NCBI RefSeq assembly: GCF_028640845.1
Contig: NC_080543.1
Location: forward strand, 124,001-188,000
Source of the DNA: Ahaetulla prasina
Taxonomy: Eukaryota; Chordata; Lepidosauria; Squamata; Colubridae
Length of the DNA: 64,000 nucleotides
Direction of reading: 5' to 3'
Below the pieces are notes generated by a model. That model had not been told where the DNA came from. It worked only from the letters and a program-made list of their open reading frames with translations, and did not search any database. The position numbers and the translations under genes are program-made. Shown piece after piece: positions 1 through 10,193 of the stretch (position 1 is the first letter of the stretch; each line of letters begins with the position of its first letter).

Positions 1-71
1 TTCTCTTGCAATTGCTACTGTTGAGCCAGGTGTCGCCTGTTGTCTACTGATAGTCCTAGAGTTAGAACAGT

Positions 72-140
72 TTAGAATAGAATAGAATAGAATAGAATAG
101 AATAGAATAGAATAGAATAGAATAGAATAGAATAGAATAG
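72..140 (+). repeat. (AATAG)n microsatellite
   Basis: About 14 tandem AATAG pentamers. The same pentamer forms the 3' tail of CR1-L3 LINEs elsewhere in the window (around 15126, 20290 and 62330), so this is probably an expanded LINE tail. No LINE body remains beside it; the array abuts a CR1 fragment instead. Confidence 0.95.
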
Positions 141-572
141 CAGAGTTGGAAGGGGGACTGGAGGCTAAAACATATGAAGAACAGTTGCAGGAACTGGGTA
201 TGTCTACTTTAATGAAAAGAAGGACTAGGGGAGACATGATAGCAGTATTCCAATATCTCAGGGGTTGCCACAAAGAAGAGGGAGTCAAGCTATTCTCCAA
301 AGCACCTGAAGGCAGGACAAGAAGCAATGGGTGGAAATTAATTAAGGAGAGAAGCAACTTAGAATTAAGGAGAAATTTCCTGACAGTTAGAACAATTAAT
401 AAGTGGAATAACTTGCCTGCAGAAGTTGTGAATGCTCCAACACTGGACATTTTTAAGAAAATGTTGGATAGCCATTTGTCTGAAATGGTGTAGGGTTTCT
501 TGCCTGGGCAGGGGGTTGGACTAGAAGGCCTCCAAGGTTTCTTCTAACTCTGTTGTTGTTGTTGTTGTTATT
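141..572 (+). mobile_element. CR1 LINE 3' end with C-terminal ORF2 remnant
   Basis: Positions 146-493 read as 115 residues of the C-terminal tail of a CR1-type ORF2, with RGDMIAVFQYLRGC, LFSKAPEGRTRSNGWKL and NKWNNLPAEVVNAP, ending in TAG. The 3' UTR follows and finishes in a (TTG)n tail at 551-570. The CR1 family is known from these C-terminal motifs. The copy is 5'-truncated and cannot be functional. Its first bases (CAGAGTTGGAAGG) are the reverse complement of the CR1 3' end, so a short inverted piece sits at the 5' junction. Confidence 0.85.
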
Positions 573-1036
573 AAGGAAGAGGCCAGCCAATCAATGAAGT
601 AGGATGGAGTAACCACGAGAAATGGGGAATGGAAGAATGAAAATTACCCTCCTCCCATCCAGTAGACAGTAAAAGATGAAAAAAAACAAAACCCCAAAGC
701 CCTCTAGGAATAAGATTAAAGATGTTTAATATAAATATGAATCGGGAACCTTCTTATATCCATTTGGGATGAGAAGATGCCAGGCATCTGTTAAGCGGAG
801 ATAAGGAACTGCAGAGAAACTAAAGGAATTATTTGAATTAATCTACACATTTGGCGACTGATTTGCAGGGGATTTTTTCCTACCAGGGAATTGAATTGAT
901 CTGATTGAATCTGACTGAAGTCAATTGAACTGAAAGAATTGGGCAACTGGAAGCATCAAGAGATGAAATGCGCTAGAAAATTAAAAATAAATAAATCCTC
1001 ATATCCACACAAGATTCTTTCACAGTTGAAGTAAGG
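573..1036. other. Unclassified AT-rich sequence
   Basis: No reading frame, structural RNA or repeat that I recognise. It lies between a CR1 end and a pentamer array. Confidence 0.5.
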
Positions 1037-1201
1037 AATCTAATCTAATCTAATCTAATCTAATCTAATCTAATCTAATCTAATCTAATCTAATCTAATC
1101 TAATCTAATCTACTCTACTCTACTCTACTCTACTCTACTCTAATCTAATCTAATCTAATCTAATCTAATCTAATCTAATCTAATCTAATCTAATCTAATC
1201 T
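1037..1201. repeat. (TAATC)n array with (TACTC) variant block
   Basis: Roughly 33 pentamers, mostly TAATC, with an internal homogeneous block of TACTC at about 1112-1140. The variant block shows local slippage after one point mutation. Confidence 0.95.
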
Positions 1202-1316
1202 ATCATCTCTGTAAGTGGTTCCTCCCCAAGACCAGTGTTTACAATTCAGGGCTGAAAAATAGCCAGTGTAATTCTAATTTTTATAAAAGGATTGCAAAGA
1301 TACAGGACATTTTTCC

Positions 1317-3537
1317 CATCTTATTTTAACTGGGAACAGGCCGCGGCGGGGGCCTTGGACCGTGTCGCGCCTTTGCGGCCTCTGACCCGGCGTAGGTCTC
1401 GTCCGGCCCCTTGGTTCTCCGAGGGGCTGAGGGAGATGAAACGCCGCGAAGACGCCTAGAGAGCACCTGGAGGTCCAGTCGCCCGGTTGATCGACACTAG
1501 TTAGGTCCTATACTAGGACCTACCTAGTGGCAATGGGGAGGCGAGGCGCTCACGCCCACCCTCATTGCGCCGGCAGATAACCGCCCGCCGCCCAGCCTGG
1601 TGACCCGCCTCCTTCATCAGGAGGTGCGGATGACCCTTTGCAGGACGCCGAGGAGTTTAGTGGTTATCTATACGATAAAATCGCCAGCCCGGGACGATCT
1701 GGACCGAATTTGGGATGATCCAAGCGGGGAGAGGAGGCACGCCTTGTTGAGTCTGTTTGGGATCGGTTTGATCCTGTGGCTCCCGAGGACGTGGACAGGT
1801 TATTGGGGAGGCTCCATGCCACGACATGTTTACTGGACCCGTGCCCTTCCTGGCTGGTACTGGCTACTCAGGAGGTGACACGAGGCTGGGTCCAGAGGAT
1901 TATCCAAGCTTCTTTGTTGGAGGAGTTTTCCTGCCGCCTTGAAAGAGGCGGTGGTGAGACCCTCCTTAAGAAGCCCTCTCTGGACCCAGCTATTTTAAGT
2001 AATTATCGTCCGATCTCCAATCTTCGCTTTGTTGCGAAGGTTGTAGAGAGTGCTGTGGCTCGACAGCTACCCCAGTACCTGGATGAAGATGTCTATCTGG
2101 ACATGTTCCAGTCCGGTTTCCGACCCGGATACAGCACAGAGACGGCTTTGGTCGCATTGGTGGATGATCTCTGGAGGGCCAGGGACAGGGGTTATTCCTC
2201 TGCTCTGGTCCTGTTAGACCTCTCAGCGGCTTTTGATACCATCGACCATGGTATCCTGCTGCGCCGGTTGGAGGGATTGGGAGTGGAGGCACCGATATCG
2301 GTGGTTCTCCTCCTATCTCTCCGACCGTCGCAGACGGTGTTGACGGGGGCAGAGGTCACCGCGAGGGCCTCACTTGTGGGGTCCCGCAGGGGTCGATCCT
2401 CTCGCCTGCTGTTCAACATCTATATGAAGCCGCTGGGTGAGATCATCAGTGGCTTTGGGGTGAGATACCAGCAGTACGCTGACGACACCCAGCTGTATTT
2501 TTCCACCCCGGCCACCCCAATGAAGCTGTTGAAGTGCTGTCCCGGTGTTTGGAGGCCGACGGGTCTGGATGGGGAGAAACAGGCTCAAGCTTAATCCTCC
2601 AAGACGGAGTGGCTGTGGATGCCGGCATCCCGATTCAGCCAGCTGCAACCGCTGGCTGTTGAAGCAGTTATTGGCCCCAAAGGATAGGGTGCGCAACTTG
2701 GGTGTCCTCCTGGATGATCGGCTGTCGCTTGAAGATCATTTGACGGCCGCTCCAGGAGGGCCTTCCACCAGGTTCGCCTGGTTCGCAGTTGCGCCTTCCT
2801 TGATCGGGATGCCTTATGCACGGTCACTCATGCGCGCCTGCTACCTCTCGCTTGGATTATTGTAATGCTCTCTACATGGGGCTCCCTTGAAGTGCGTCCG
2901 GAGGCTTCAGTTAGTCCAGAACGCAGCCGCTGGTGATAGAGGAGCTGCACGCAGCTCCCATGTAACACCTCTCCTGCGCAGGCTGCACTGGCTACCTGTG
3001 GCCTCTCGGTGCACTTTAAGGTGTTAGTCACGACCTTTAAGGCGCCCATGGCTTAGGACCTGGGTACTTACGGGACCGCCTGCTGCTACCACATGCCTCC
3101 CACCGACCCGTACGCTCTCACAGAGAGGGACTCCTCAGGGTGCCGTCCGCCAAACAATGTCGGCTGGCGGCCCCCAGGGGACGGGCCTTCTCTGTGGGGG
3201 CTCCCACACTCTGGAACGAACTCCCCCCGGGCTTACGCCAGATATCTGACCTTCGGACATTCCGTCGCGAACTGAAAACATACCTCTTTATTCGCGCGGG
3301 GCTGGCTTGAATGGAATTTTAAACTCAAATTTTTAGCAATTTTAATGGGGTTTTTGGTTTTATGGTAAATTTCTTAAATTTTTCAGGCTCATTTAATAAG
3401 TTTTTAATTGATATTTTAACTTTGTATATTGTATATTGTTTCTTTGTTGGTTTTATTCTGCCTGTACACCGCCCTGAGTCCTTCGGGAGAAGGGCGGTAT
3501 AAAAATCAAATAAATAAATAAATAAATAAATAAATAA
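1317..3537 (+). mobile_element. L2-clade LINE, 5'-truncated
   Basis: The element starts inside ORF2 and runs to a 3' end reading CGCCCTGAGTCCTTCGGGAG, then AGGGCGG, then (AAATA)n. RT motifs (NYRPISNL, FQSGFRPG, LDLSAAFDTIDH, YADDTQLY) place it in the L2 clade. An imperfect flanking duplication, ACATTTTTCC at 1307-1316 and ACATCTTTCC at 3538-3547 (9/10), supports these limits. The C-terminal segment, with the LRDRLL and LWNELPPGLR type motifs, is spread over several frames at 3040-3310. The region is notably GC-rich compared with its flanks. Confidence 0.88.
1776..2594 (+). pseudogene. L2 ORF2 reverse transcriptase remnant
   Basis: The longest surviving frame of the L2 RT, 272 codons. Visible motifs are NYRPISNL near residue 75, FQSGFRPGYSTETAL near 112, LVLLDLSAAFDTIDHGILL near 145 and the catalytic YADDTQLY near 233. 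Motif B (GVPQGSIL) is in a different frame around 2370-2400, so a pair of compensating indels garbles the protein there. Another frameshift near 2590 moves the following NLGVLLDDRLSLEDHL segment to the next frame. Full L2 ORF2 proteins also carry an N-terminal endonuclease, absent here. Broken and inactive. Confidence 0.88.
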
Positions 3538-3869
3538 ACATCTTTCCTGGAAAAGCTAGTGGAATATATAATTAGAGTGAAATCTCACTGAGAGGGAAAA
3601 AAAATGTGTCAAAGAATAATCCCAGAAGAAGCTAAGAAAAATCCCAAATGTGGCTAGGATCAGTGACTAACATTCTGGGTCATGTCTTCCTTCTTTCCTC
3701 CCTGGGGGTTAAAGTCCCTTTGTGGCTACATAGCAATTCTAGGTCTGATTCCTCTTTTGACTCCTTCTCCTACACAATTGTAATGAATTGAGCAACAAAA
3801 TAAACTGTTTAATTGTGACTGGCCTTTTGACTCTTCTGCGGGGATTCCTGTCCCCTCTCCAATATTGTA
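3538..3869. other. Unclassified sequence
   Basis: Nothing recognised between the L2 tail and the Tigger-like MITE. Confidence 0.5.
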
Positions 3870-4245
3870 GAGGCAGTCCTCGATTTACAACCACAATTGA
3901 GCCCTAAATTTCTGTTACTAAGTGGGACGGTCATTAAGTGAGTTCGCCACAGCTGCTAAGTGAATCACTGCAGTTGTTAAATTAGTAACATGTCTTTTAA
4001 GTGAATCTGGCTTCCTCATTGACTTTGCTTGTCAGAAGGTTGCAAAATAATGATCACATGACCCTGACCCACTGCGACCGTCATAAATATGAGTCAGCGG
4101 ACAAGCGTCGGAATTTTGATCATGTGACCATGAAGATGCTGCCAACGGGCGTAAGCGTGAAAAATGGACCTAGGTCACTTGTTTCGGCGCTGTTCTAACT
4201 TCAAATTGTCACTAAACGAACTGTTGTTAAACAAGGATTTACCTG
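3870..4245. mobile_element. Tigger-like MITE
   Basis: A roughly 380-bp element with terminal inverted repeats of the form AGTCCTCGAYTTACRACC and its reverse complement, flanked by TA dinucleotides (3868-3869, 4246-4247). Its inner half carries a GATCAYGTGACC motif. TIR shape and TA flanks fit TcMar/Tigger non-autonomous elements; that class is inferred from the ends. No transposase is encoded. Confidence 0.8.
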
Positions 4246-4494
4246 TAGCTGGTTGTAAAAACTCCAGTGCCATTATTTTGTTTACCAGTGCTAAGGTCTT
4301 ACTGTGGAAACAAAACTCCTGAATAAAATATTCTCCTTCCGATAAAGTTATCAATTTACACTCTTACATGAATTTAGGACAAACTGGAGTAGGTCCTTGT
4401 AGCTTATTTTGGAGCTACAGTTTTGGAGAGATTATCCAAAGTAGGGGTGTCCAACTCTGGCCACTTGAAGACTGGCGGACGTCAACTCCCAGAA

Positions 4495-4788
4495 CAGCGG
4501 AGGGGGTCAAGCTATTCTCCAAAGCACCAGAAGGCCAGACAAGGAATAACAGATGGAAACTGAACAAGGAGAGATTCAACCTGGAAATAAGGAGGAATTT
4601 TCTGATAGTGAGAACAATCAACCAGTGGAACAGAAGTTGTCTTCAGAAATTGTGGGAGCTTCATCGCTGGAGGCTTTCAAGAAGAGACCAGGCTGCCATC
4701 TGTCAGAAATGGTGTAGGATCTCCTGCCTGGGTGGGGGGTTGGACTAGATGACCTACAAGGTCCCTTATAACTCTGTTATTGTGTTAT
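4495..4788 (+). mobile_element. CR1 3' end (copy 1 of a direct pair)
   Basis: Encodes decayed KLFSKAPEGQTRNNRWKLNK and the CR1 3' UTR ending CTACAAGGTCCC...AACTCTG. It is 5'-truncated and directly followed by a second CR1 in the same orientation. Confidence 0.85.
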
Positions 4789-5246
4789 GTTGAGACTTTG
4801 GAAAGAGTGCAAAGAAGAGCACAAAGAGCTAAACTATATGAAGAACGGTTGCAGGAACTGGGCCTGGCTAGTCTAGTGAAGAGAAGGACCAGGGCAGACA
4901 GGAGAGCATCTTCCAATATTTGAGGGGCTGCCCCAGAGAGGAGGAAGGGGGTCAAGCTATTCTCCAAAGCACCTGAAGGCCAGACAAGGAACAATGGATG
5001 GAAACTGAACAAGGAGAGATTCAACCTGGAAATAAGGAAGAATTTTCTGACAATGAGAACAATCCATCAGTGAAACAGAAGTTGCCTTCAGAAGTTGTAG
5101 GAGCTTCATCACTGGAGGCTTTCAAGAAGAGACTGGACTGCCACCTGTCAGAAATAGTCTGGGGTCTCCTGCATGGGCGGGTGTGTGTGTTGGATTAGAT
5201 GACCTCCAAGGTCCCTTCCAACTCTGTTCATCTGTTACTCTGTTAA
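4789..5246 (+). mobile_element. CR1 3' end (copy 2 of a direct pair)
   Basis: A longer copy that begins upstream at the ERVQRRAQRAKLYEER-type segment and ends in the same CR1 3' UTR. Frameshifts and stops break the coding region. Confidence 0.85.
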
Positions 5247-5275
5247 GGTTGGACCAAGGTTGGACACCCTTGGCT

Positions 5276-5849
5276 GTAGATGGGCAATATGCTTTCTGAG
5301 ACAGCCCATCCATCTTACACCTTCTCCATTTTCATCTTCTCAAGTCCGGTGGACAGCGAGGCTTTGAAACGGAGGAACAAGCTATCTCTGGGTCATCTCT
5401 GGTCAAATCTTTAACCATCCATCCAGCCTTTTGTCAAGAGATAAGAGATGAATCCCTTCCTCTGGAGGTCATTAAGCAACGGCCTAACATTCCCGGGGAT
5501 GATGGATGTCACTGTCCCAAATATCAATTCATTCATCAGGCCCTGAATGAAAAAAGCCGTTGAAGGTTTGCACCTCTCCAGACATAGAGGCTGGAAGCTA
5601 AAATGACACATTAGTCACCGGATTAATCTGCAAGTTGCAAAGATATTTCTTCCTGGCTGTTGACTGTCCTTCTAGTCCTGGCTTTATCGAACTGTCCAGG
5701 AAAAAATTCAGACACCCCCCTGCAATTTTTCCATCTCCACATCTGCTTGAGGGTCCGGCTCCCCAAGTTTGGGCCAGGCTGCTGGTTGGGCATTTTGGAA
5801 GATGGGTTACAATATTTTTAGCCGGTGATCTGGGTTAAGGAAGCCTCAG
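5276..5849. other. Unclassified sequence
   Basis: No coding region or repeat recognised. Confidence 0.5.
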
Positions 5850-5925
5850 TACAGGTCGTTCTCGATTTATAGCCATTCATTTAGTGACTGCTCGAAGATA
5901 CAACGGGTTAGAAAAATAACTTGGG
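5850..5925. mobile_element. Tigger-like MITE terminal fragment
   Basis: Only one end is visible (ACAGGTCGTTCTCGATTTAT and the following CATTTAGTGACTG). Confidence 0.6.
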
Positions 5926-6155
5926 GTTCTAAGGCGAGCCAGGATTGCGGAAGAATAAATGAAAATGGGAGCCAGACAGCTGGGAGGAAAGAAAAAAAAA
6001 TATTTATTCCTAAAAGCAAAAATAGTTTTCCTTTAGGAGCAGCAACAGAGAAATGGGGTACAGCAACTTACAACATCTGCAAGAAATGCAACCCAGGAAA
6101 GAGAACATCAAGGATTCCTCCTTCATCTCCTCCTCCCTCTCTCCCCAACCCTCCT

Positions 6156-6762
6156 CCTTCTAGCACTGATGATGTTACCTAGTTGGGTAATGAAACGTCT
6201 GCAAGAAAACCACCAAGCTCAGAGAGCACCAAGGACCCCACGGACTCCTTCCCCTCCCCTTCCCCTCCCCCTCCTCCTCCACAACATCATCTTCTTCTTT
6301 CCCTTTTTCTCCATTCCACAATCGCCACTCCCTTCCAGCACTGATGATGTTCCCTAGTTGGGTCATGAAACGTCTGCAAGAAAACCACCAAGCTCAGAGA
6401 GCACCAAGGACCCCACAGTTGTCCTCCTCCTCCTCCTCCTCCTCCTCCTCCTCCTCTTTGTCTTATCTACAAACCCTCCTCCCTTCTAGCATTGATGACA
6501 TTACCTTTTTCCTCCCCTCCCCTTCCCTCTCATCTTCCTCTTTCTCTTTCCTTCTAGCACTGATGATGTTACCTAGTTGGGTCATGAAACGTCTGCAAGA
6601 AAACCACCAAGCTCAGAGAGCACCAAGGACCCCCTCAGTCCTCCTCTTCCTCCTTCTCTCTGCAACCTCCCTCCCTTCTAGCACTGATGATGTCACCTAG
6701 TTGGGTCATGAAACATCTGCTAGAAAACCCCCAAGCTCCGAGAGTACCAAGGACCCTATAAA
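6156..6762 (+). repeat. Penelope-like terminal-repeat array, plus-strand block
   Basis: Four direct copies of an 85-bp unit (near 6156, 6331, 6550 and 6674) running from TTCTAGCACTGATGATG through CATGAAACGTCTGCAAG to AGAGCACCAAGGACCCC. CT-rich (TCC)n spacers separate them. The same unit follows Penelope-like C-terminal coding sequence at 9060-9390 (minus strand) and 55930-56030 (plus strand), so I read it as the 3' terminal repeat of that element. Confidence 0.72.
6160..6205 (+). ncRNA. Hammerhead-ribozyme-like motif
   Basis: CTAGCA (6160-6165) can pair with TGCAAG (6200-6205) with one A/A mismatch, as helix I. CTGATGA (6166-6172) matches the CUGANGA box. GTTACC (6174-6179) pairs with GGTAAT (6186-6191) as helix II. 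GAAA is at 6192-6195. CGTC at 6196-6199 gives a minimal ACGU palindromic helix III and a GUC cleavage triplet. One deviation is an extra T (6173) between the CUGANGA box and helix II. Penelope-like elements are known to carry hammerhead motifs. Activity here is unproven. Confidence 0.55.
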
Positions 6763-7490
6763 TGTAACTTTTAAGGCCAGCAATTCAGAAGACGTGGCTA
6801 ACAGAAAGTTGCCTATGAAACGAGGGTCTCCCACGTTTGCTCTTCCTAAAACTTCCCATCCTGAGGTTTTTTTCCTTCCAGAGGTTTTGAGAAGGCAAAG
6901 GGGAAAAGCCGAAGGAGTCCAGCTTCGGTCAACGTCGTGCTGATATAAGCCATGGCTCACTGCGACTTGAAGGATGTTGCATGAAAGATGGAGGAGCCGT
7001 AAAATAAAATGCAGCAAGCGATCAAAAAGGGTCGGCATGAGTCAAGTTTGCGGGAAAATATCCTGATTCACCCTGGCCTGAGCGATGCCTCCTGTTGTGC
7101 GTGGGCGTTATTATTGTCATGTCCTAGATGGGATTTAATTTTCCTTCCTTCCTACATCCAGGATACCCATCAGCAAAAAATGACCTCTGACTCTCCCTGC
7201 TCCTCAGAACGAAGCCCCCACAAGGTCACTGGTGACATTGAAAACAGGGTGACGTGAAAAGCAACACAAAGGCTCCGAATTGCAAACTCTGAAATGCTTC
7301 GGTGGTGGAGAACACCGAGCAAGGTTCTTGCACACTTGCAGAGGTGAGCTGGAAACCAAAACGTTTCTTTGGAGAGGATCCCTTCTGAATTCTGCAGTCT
7401 GCATTCTGGATCCCAGTTTGGGGATCCATCAGAACAGGGGTGTCCAGTGGAGGATCAAAAAGTCAAGAACATGGAACCATGCGGGGTCCT
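6763..7490. other. Unclassified spacer between inverted arrays
   Basis: About 730 bp without a recognised repeat or gene, flanked by plus-strand Penelope-like units on the left and minus-strand units on the right. Confidence 0.5.
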
Positions 7491-8400
7491 CCTTGGTGCT
7501 CTCTGAGCTTGGTTGTTGTCGTGAAGACCTTTCATGACCCAACTAGGTAACATCATCGGTGCTAGAAAGGAGTGGGGTTTATGGGGAGGAGGAGGAGGAC
7601 TGTGGAGTCCTTAAGTGCCCTCTGAACTTGGTTGTTTTCTTGAATATGCTTCATGACCCAACTAGGTAATAACATCAATGCTAGAAAACAGAAGGGTTTG
7701 CAGAGAGGAGGAGGAGGAGGAGGAAGGAGGAGGAGGAGGAGGAGGAGGAGGAGAAACTATTAGGGTCCTTCGTGCTCTCTGAGGTTGGTGGTTTTCTTGT
7801 AGATGTTTCATCACCCAACTAGACAACATCTTCAGTGCTATAAGGGAGCAGGGTTTTCGGAGAGGAGGAGAAGGAGAAGAAGGACTGTGGAGTCCTTAAG
7901 TGCCCTCTGAACTTGGTTGTTTACTTGCAGACCTTTCATGACCCAACTAGGGTTCCTCATCAGTGCTAGGAGGGAGTGGGGTTTATGGAGAGGAGGAGGA
8001 GGAGGAGGAGGAGGAGGAGGAGGAGGTGAAACTATTAGGGTCCTTGGTGCTCTCTGAGTTTGGTGGTAACATCTTCAGTGCTGTAAGGGAGCAGGATTTT
8101 TGGAGTGAAGGAGAAGGAGAAGGAGAAGGAGGAAGAGGACTGTGGAGTCCTTAAGTGCCTTCTGAGCTTGGTTGTTGTCTTGCAGACCTTTCATGACCCA
8201 ACTAGGGAACATCATCGGTGCTAGAAGAGAGTGGGGTTTGCAGGGAGAAAGAGGATAAGGAGGAGGAAGGAAAGAGGAGGGAATGAGAAAAAGAAGGAGA
8301 GGAGGAGAAGGAGTAGAAGAGGAGGACTGTGGAGTCCTTAGGTGCTCTCTGAACTTGCAGACATATCATGACCCAACTAGGGAACATTATCAGTGTTAGC
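7491..8400 (-). repeat. Penelope-like terminal-repeat array, minus-strand block
   Basis: At least seven degenerate copies of the 6156 unit in reverse orientation (near 7531, 7648, 7800, 7926, 8055, 8180 and 8355). They are recognised by TTCATGACCCAACTAGG then CATCATCRGTGCTAG. (GGA)n purine tracts of variable length separate them. Most copies have lost the exact GAAAC/GUC core (for example GACCTTTCATG instead of GACGTTTCATG). Confidence 0.7.
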
Positions 8401-8436
8401 GGAGAGTGAGGTTTGCCCTCCATTTATATTCTAGTG

Positions 8437-8557
8437 CAGGGGTTCCCAACCTTGGCAGCTTTAAGCCTGGCAGACTTCAACTCCCAGAATTAGGGAATAG
8501 GGAATTCTGGGAGTTGAAGTCCACCAGGCTTAAAGTTGGCAAGGTTGGGGGCCCCTG
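8437..8557. mobile_element. hAT-like MITE, near-palindromic
   Basis: A 121-bp element beginning CAGGGGTTCCCAACCTTGG with the reverse complement at its other end. It is flanked by TTCTAGTG (8429-8436) and TTCTAGCG (8558-8565), an 8-bp duplication with one mismatch, the size typical of hAT transposons. Confidence 0.85.
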
Positions 8558-8930
8558 TTCTAGCGGCTTGCCCTGCCAGTATTGGGTGGGCGTAGTCTTG
8601 GAGGTTGTTTTCTTGGGCTTTTTACTGTTAGCTTCTTTTAGCAATTCCTCGATTGGAGTCGTGTGTCCCAGATGAGCCTCCTGGGCTCCCAGCTCCCGAT
8701 GGCAAAGCAGGTGGCCGCCGTGGCCAGGAGGGGCCTTTGCACAGCTTCCCGGAATACTCCAGCTACAGCTGGCATCACTGCCCGATGCATTGATGATCAC
8801 AATGGCAGAGTGCAAAACCTCTTTTGCTCCATCAGGAGGCGCTCAAGTACACACACAGACACACACAGAGAGAAAGAGGAATGAATAGGAACCAATACAG
8901 GAGAATATTTGTAGCTCAGGATTGAAATGA
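8558..8930. other. Unclassified sequence with a short (CA)n
   Basis: No gene or known repeat recognised apart from the CA-rich stretch at 8849-8869. Confidence 0.5.
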
Positions 8931-9007
8931 GGTTTTCTTGCAGACGTTTCATGACCCAGACTAGGTAATACCATCAGTGCTGAAAGGAAGGAAGCTTTCA
9001 GGGAGGA

Positions 9008-9032
9008 GGGGGGGAAGGGGAGGGGGAGGGGG
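9008..9032 (+). other. G-quadruplex-type G-run cluster
   Basis: Four G runs of 7, 4, 5 and 5 separated by one or two A residues, inside the Penelope-like 3' region. Confidence 0.6.
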
Positions 9033-9059
9033 AGGAAAAGGACTGTGGGATCCTTCCCA

Positions 9060-9389
9060 TTCTTTGGGCTTCCCATTTAGGTTTGTTGATTGTTTCTTTT
9101 GCCTAGCCTATACATGTCGTTTATCTCTATGTGTCTGTTGATGGCTAGTTTGTCAAGAATGCCAGGCTCCTAGAAATTCCCTGGAAATTTTGGGACTCGG
9201 CTTGGTCCAGGGTGTGGCCCCATTTTCCCAGTTGAAACTATGGTTAAACCTGTCTATATGTTGTGAAAATAAAGAATTTTCAGCGTGTCTTCTGACTGTT
9301 AGTTGAGGTTCGTGGATATGCTCCAAAAAGGAACTGGCTTGCAAGGAAAACTCATGAATTTCTAGCCAAGGAAAGAAGAGCAGAGCCAA
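9060..9389 (-). pseudogene. Penelope-like ORF C-terminal remnant
   Basis: From 9389 leftward the frame reads a 78-codon segment ending REFLGAWHS and a stop. The next frame continues LDKLAINRHIEINDMYRLGK. An intact protein would join these segments, so one frameshift is present. Only the tail of the protein is left. Confidence 0.65.
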
Positions 9390-9417
9390 AACTCAACAAG
9401 TGGACGTTTAAACGTGA

Positions 9418-10026
9418 GCCAGCCGTGGTGGGGAAGGCGCCAAAAAAAGCGAATACAGTCCTTGGTTGCATAAACAGAGGCACAGAATCAAAATCACGTG
9501 AAGGATTAGCACCGCTTCATAAAGCCTTAAATGTTCTGCGTCCTGTTTTGGCCCCCATATTACAAAAAAGATGTTTCGACTTCGTGAAAAGTGCAGAGAA
9601 GAGCAACTAAGATGATTAAAGGCCTGGAGAATGAGGCATATGAAGAACGGTGGCAGGATTTGGGTTTGGCCAGTCAAGAGAAATGGAGGACTAGGGGGGA
9701 CATGATAGCAGTATTCCAATATTTGAGGGGCTGCCCCAAACAAGAGGGGGGGTTATTTTCCAAAGCCCCTGAGGGCAGGACAAGAAGCAATGGGTGGAAA
9801 CGAATCAAGAAGAGAAGCAACCTGGAATGAAGGAGAAACTTCCTAACAGGAAGGACAATTAACCAGTGGAACAGCTTGCCACCAGAGGTTTTGGGTGCTT
9901 CATCACTGGAGGTTTTGAAGAAGAGACTGGACCGTCACCTGTCTGAAATGGTCCAGGGTCTCCTGCTTAAGCAGGGGGCTGGACTAGAAGGCCTCCAAGG
10001 TCCCTTCCAGCTCTATTCTGATTCTG
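9418..10026 (+). mobile_element. CR1 3' fragment
   Basis: Starts upstream of the VLRPVLAPILQKRCFDFV-like segment, passes RTRGDMIAVFQYLRGCPKQ and LFSKAPEGRTRSNGWKR, and ends with the CR1 3' UTR (GACTAGAAGGCCTCCAAGG). Stops and frameshifts interrupt it. Confidence 0.88.
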
Positions 10027-10193
10027 AAGTCAATGGCCAAATAGAAACCTTTTAGTTGTGGAATCGGCCGCTGCTTCAGCACCACGGCTGCATGAACAGC
10101 TCCTGGATCCCTTTGATCAATAGGGAAAGAAATCTATAGAAACAGAAGACTGAGGGCAGAAAATAGACTCAGGAGTCCATCTAGTCTGTCCTT

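Larger units (their letters stand above)
4443..5275. mobile_element. hAT-like MITE split by CR1 insertions
   Basis: The left half (4443-4494, AGGGGTGTCCAACTCTGGCC then CAACTCCCAGAA) and the right end near 5247-5275 (CCAAGGTTGGACACCCTTGG) are the inverted ends of the widespread hAT MITE that normally begins CAGGGGTCTCCAACCTTGG. Two CR1 fragments lie between them. Confidence 0.65.
8935..9392 (-). mobile_element. Penelope-like element 3' portion
   Basis: On the minus strand a C-terminal coding remnant (9392 to about 9060) is followed by a G-rich tract and one terminal-repeat unit (8985-8937, including GCAGACGTTTCATGACCCAG). The coding part shows VRRHAENSLFSQHIDRFNHS, REFLGAWHS and, after a frameshift, LDKLAINRHIEINDMYRL. 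The EAW...NRH pattern is the C-terminal signature of Penelope-like elements. The upstream RT and GIY-YIG domains are not visible. Confidence 0.7.

Noticed and set aside
2192..2827. Several minus-strand frames opposite the L2 ORF
   Set aside because: Shadows of the GC-rich LINE coding region.
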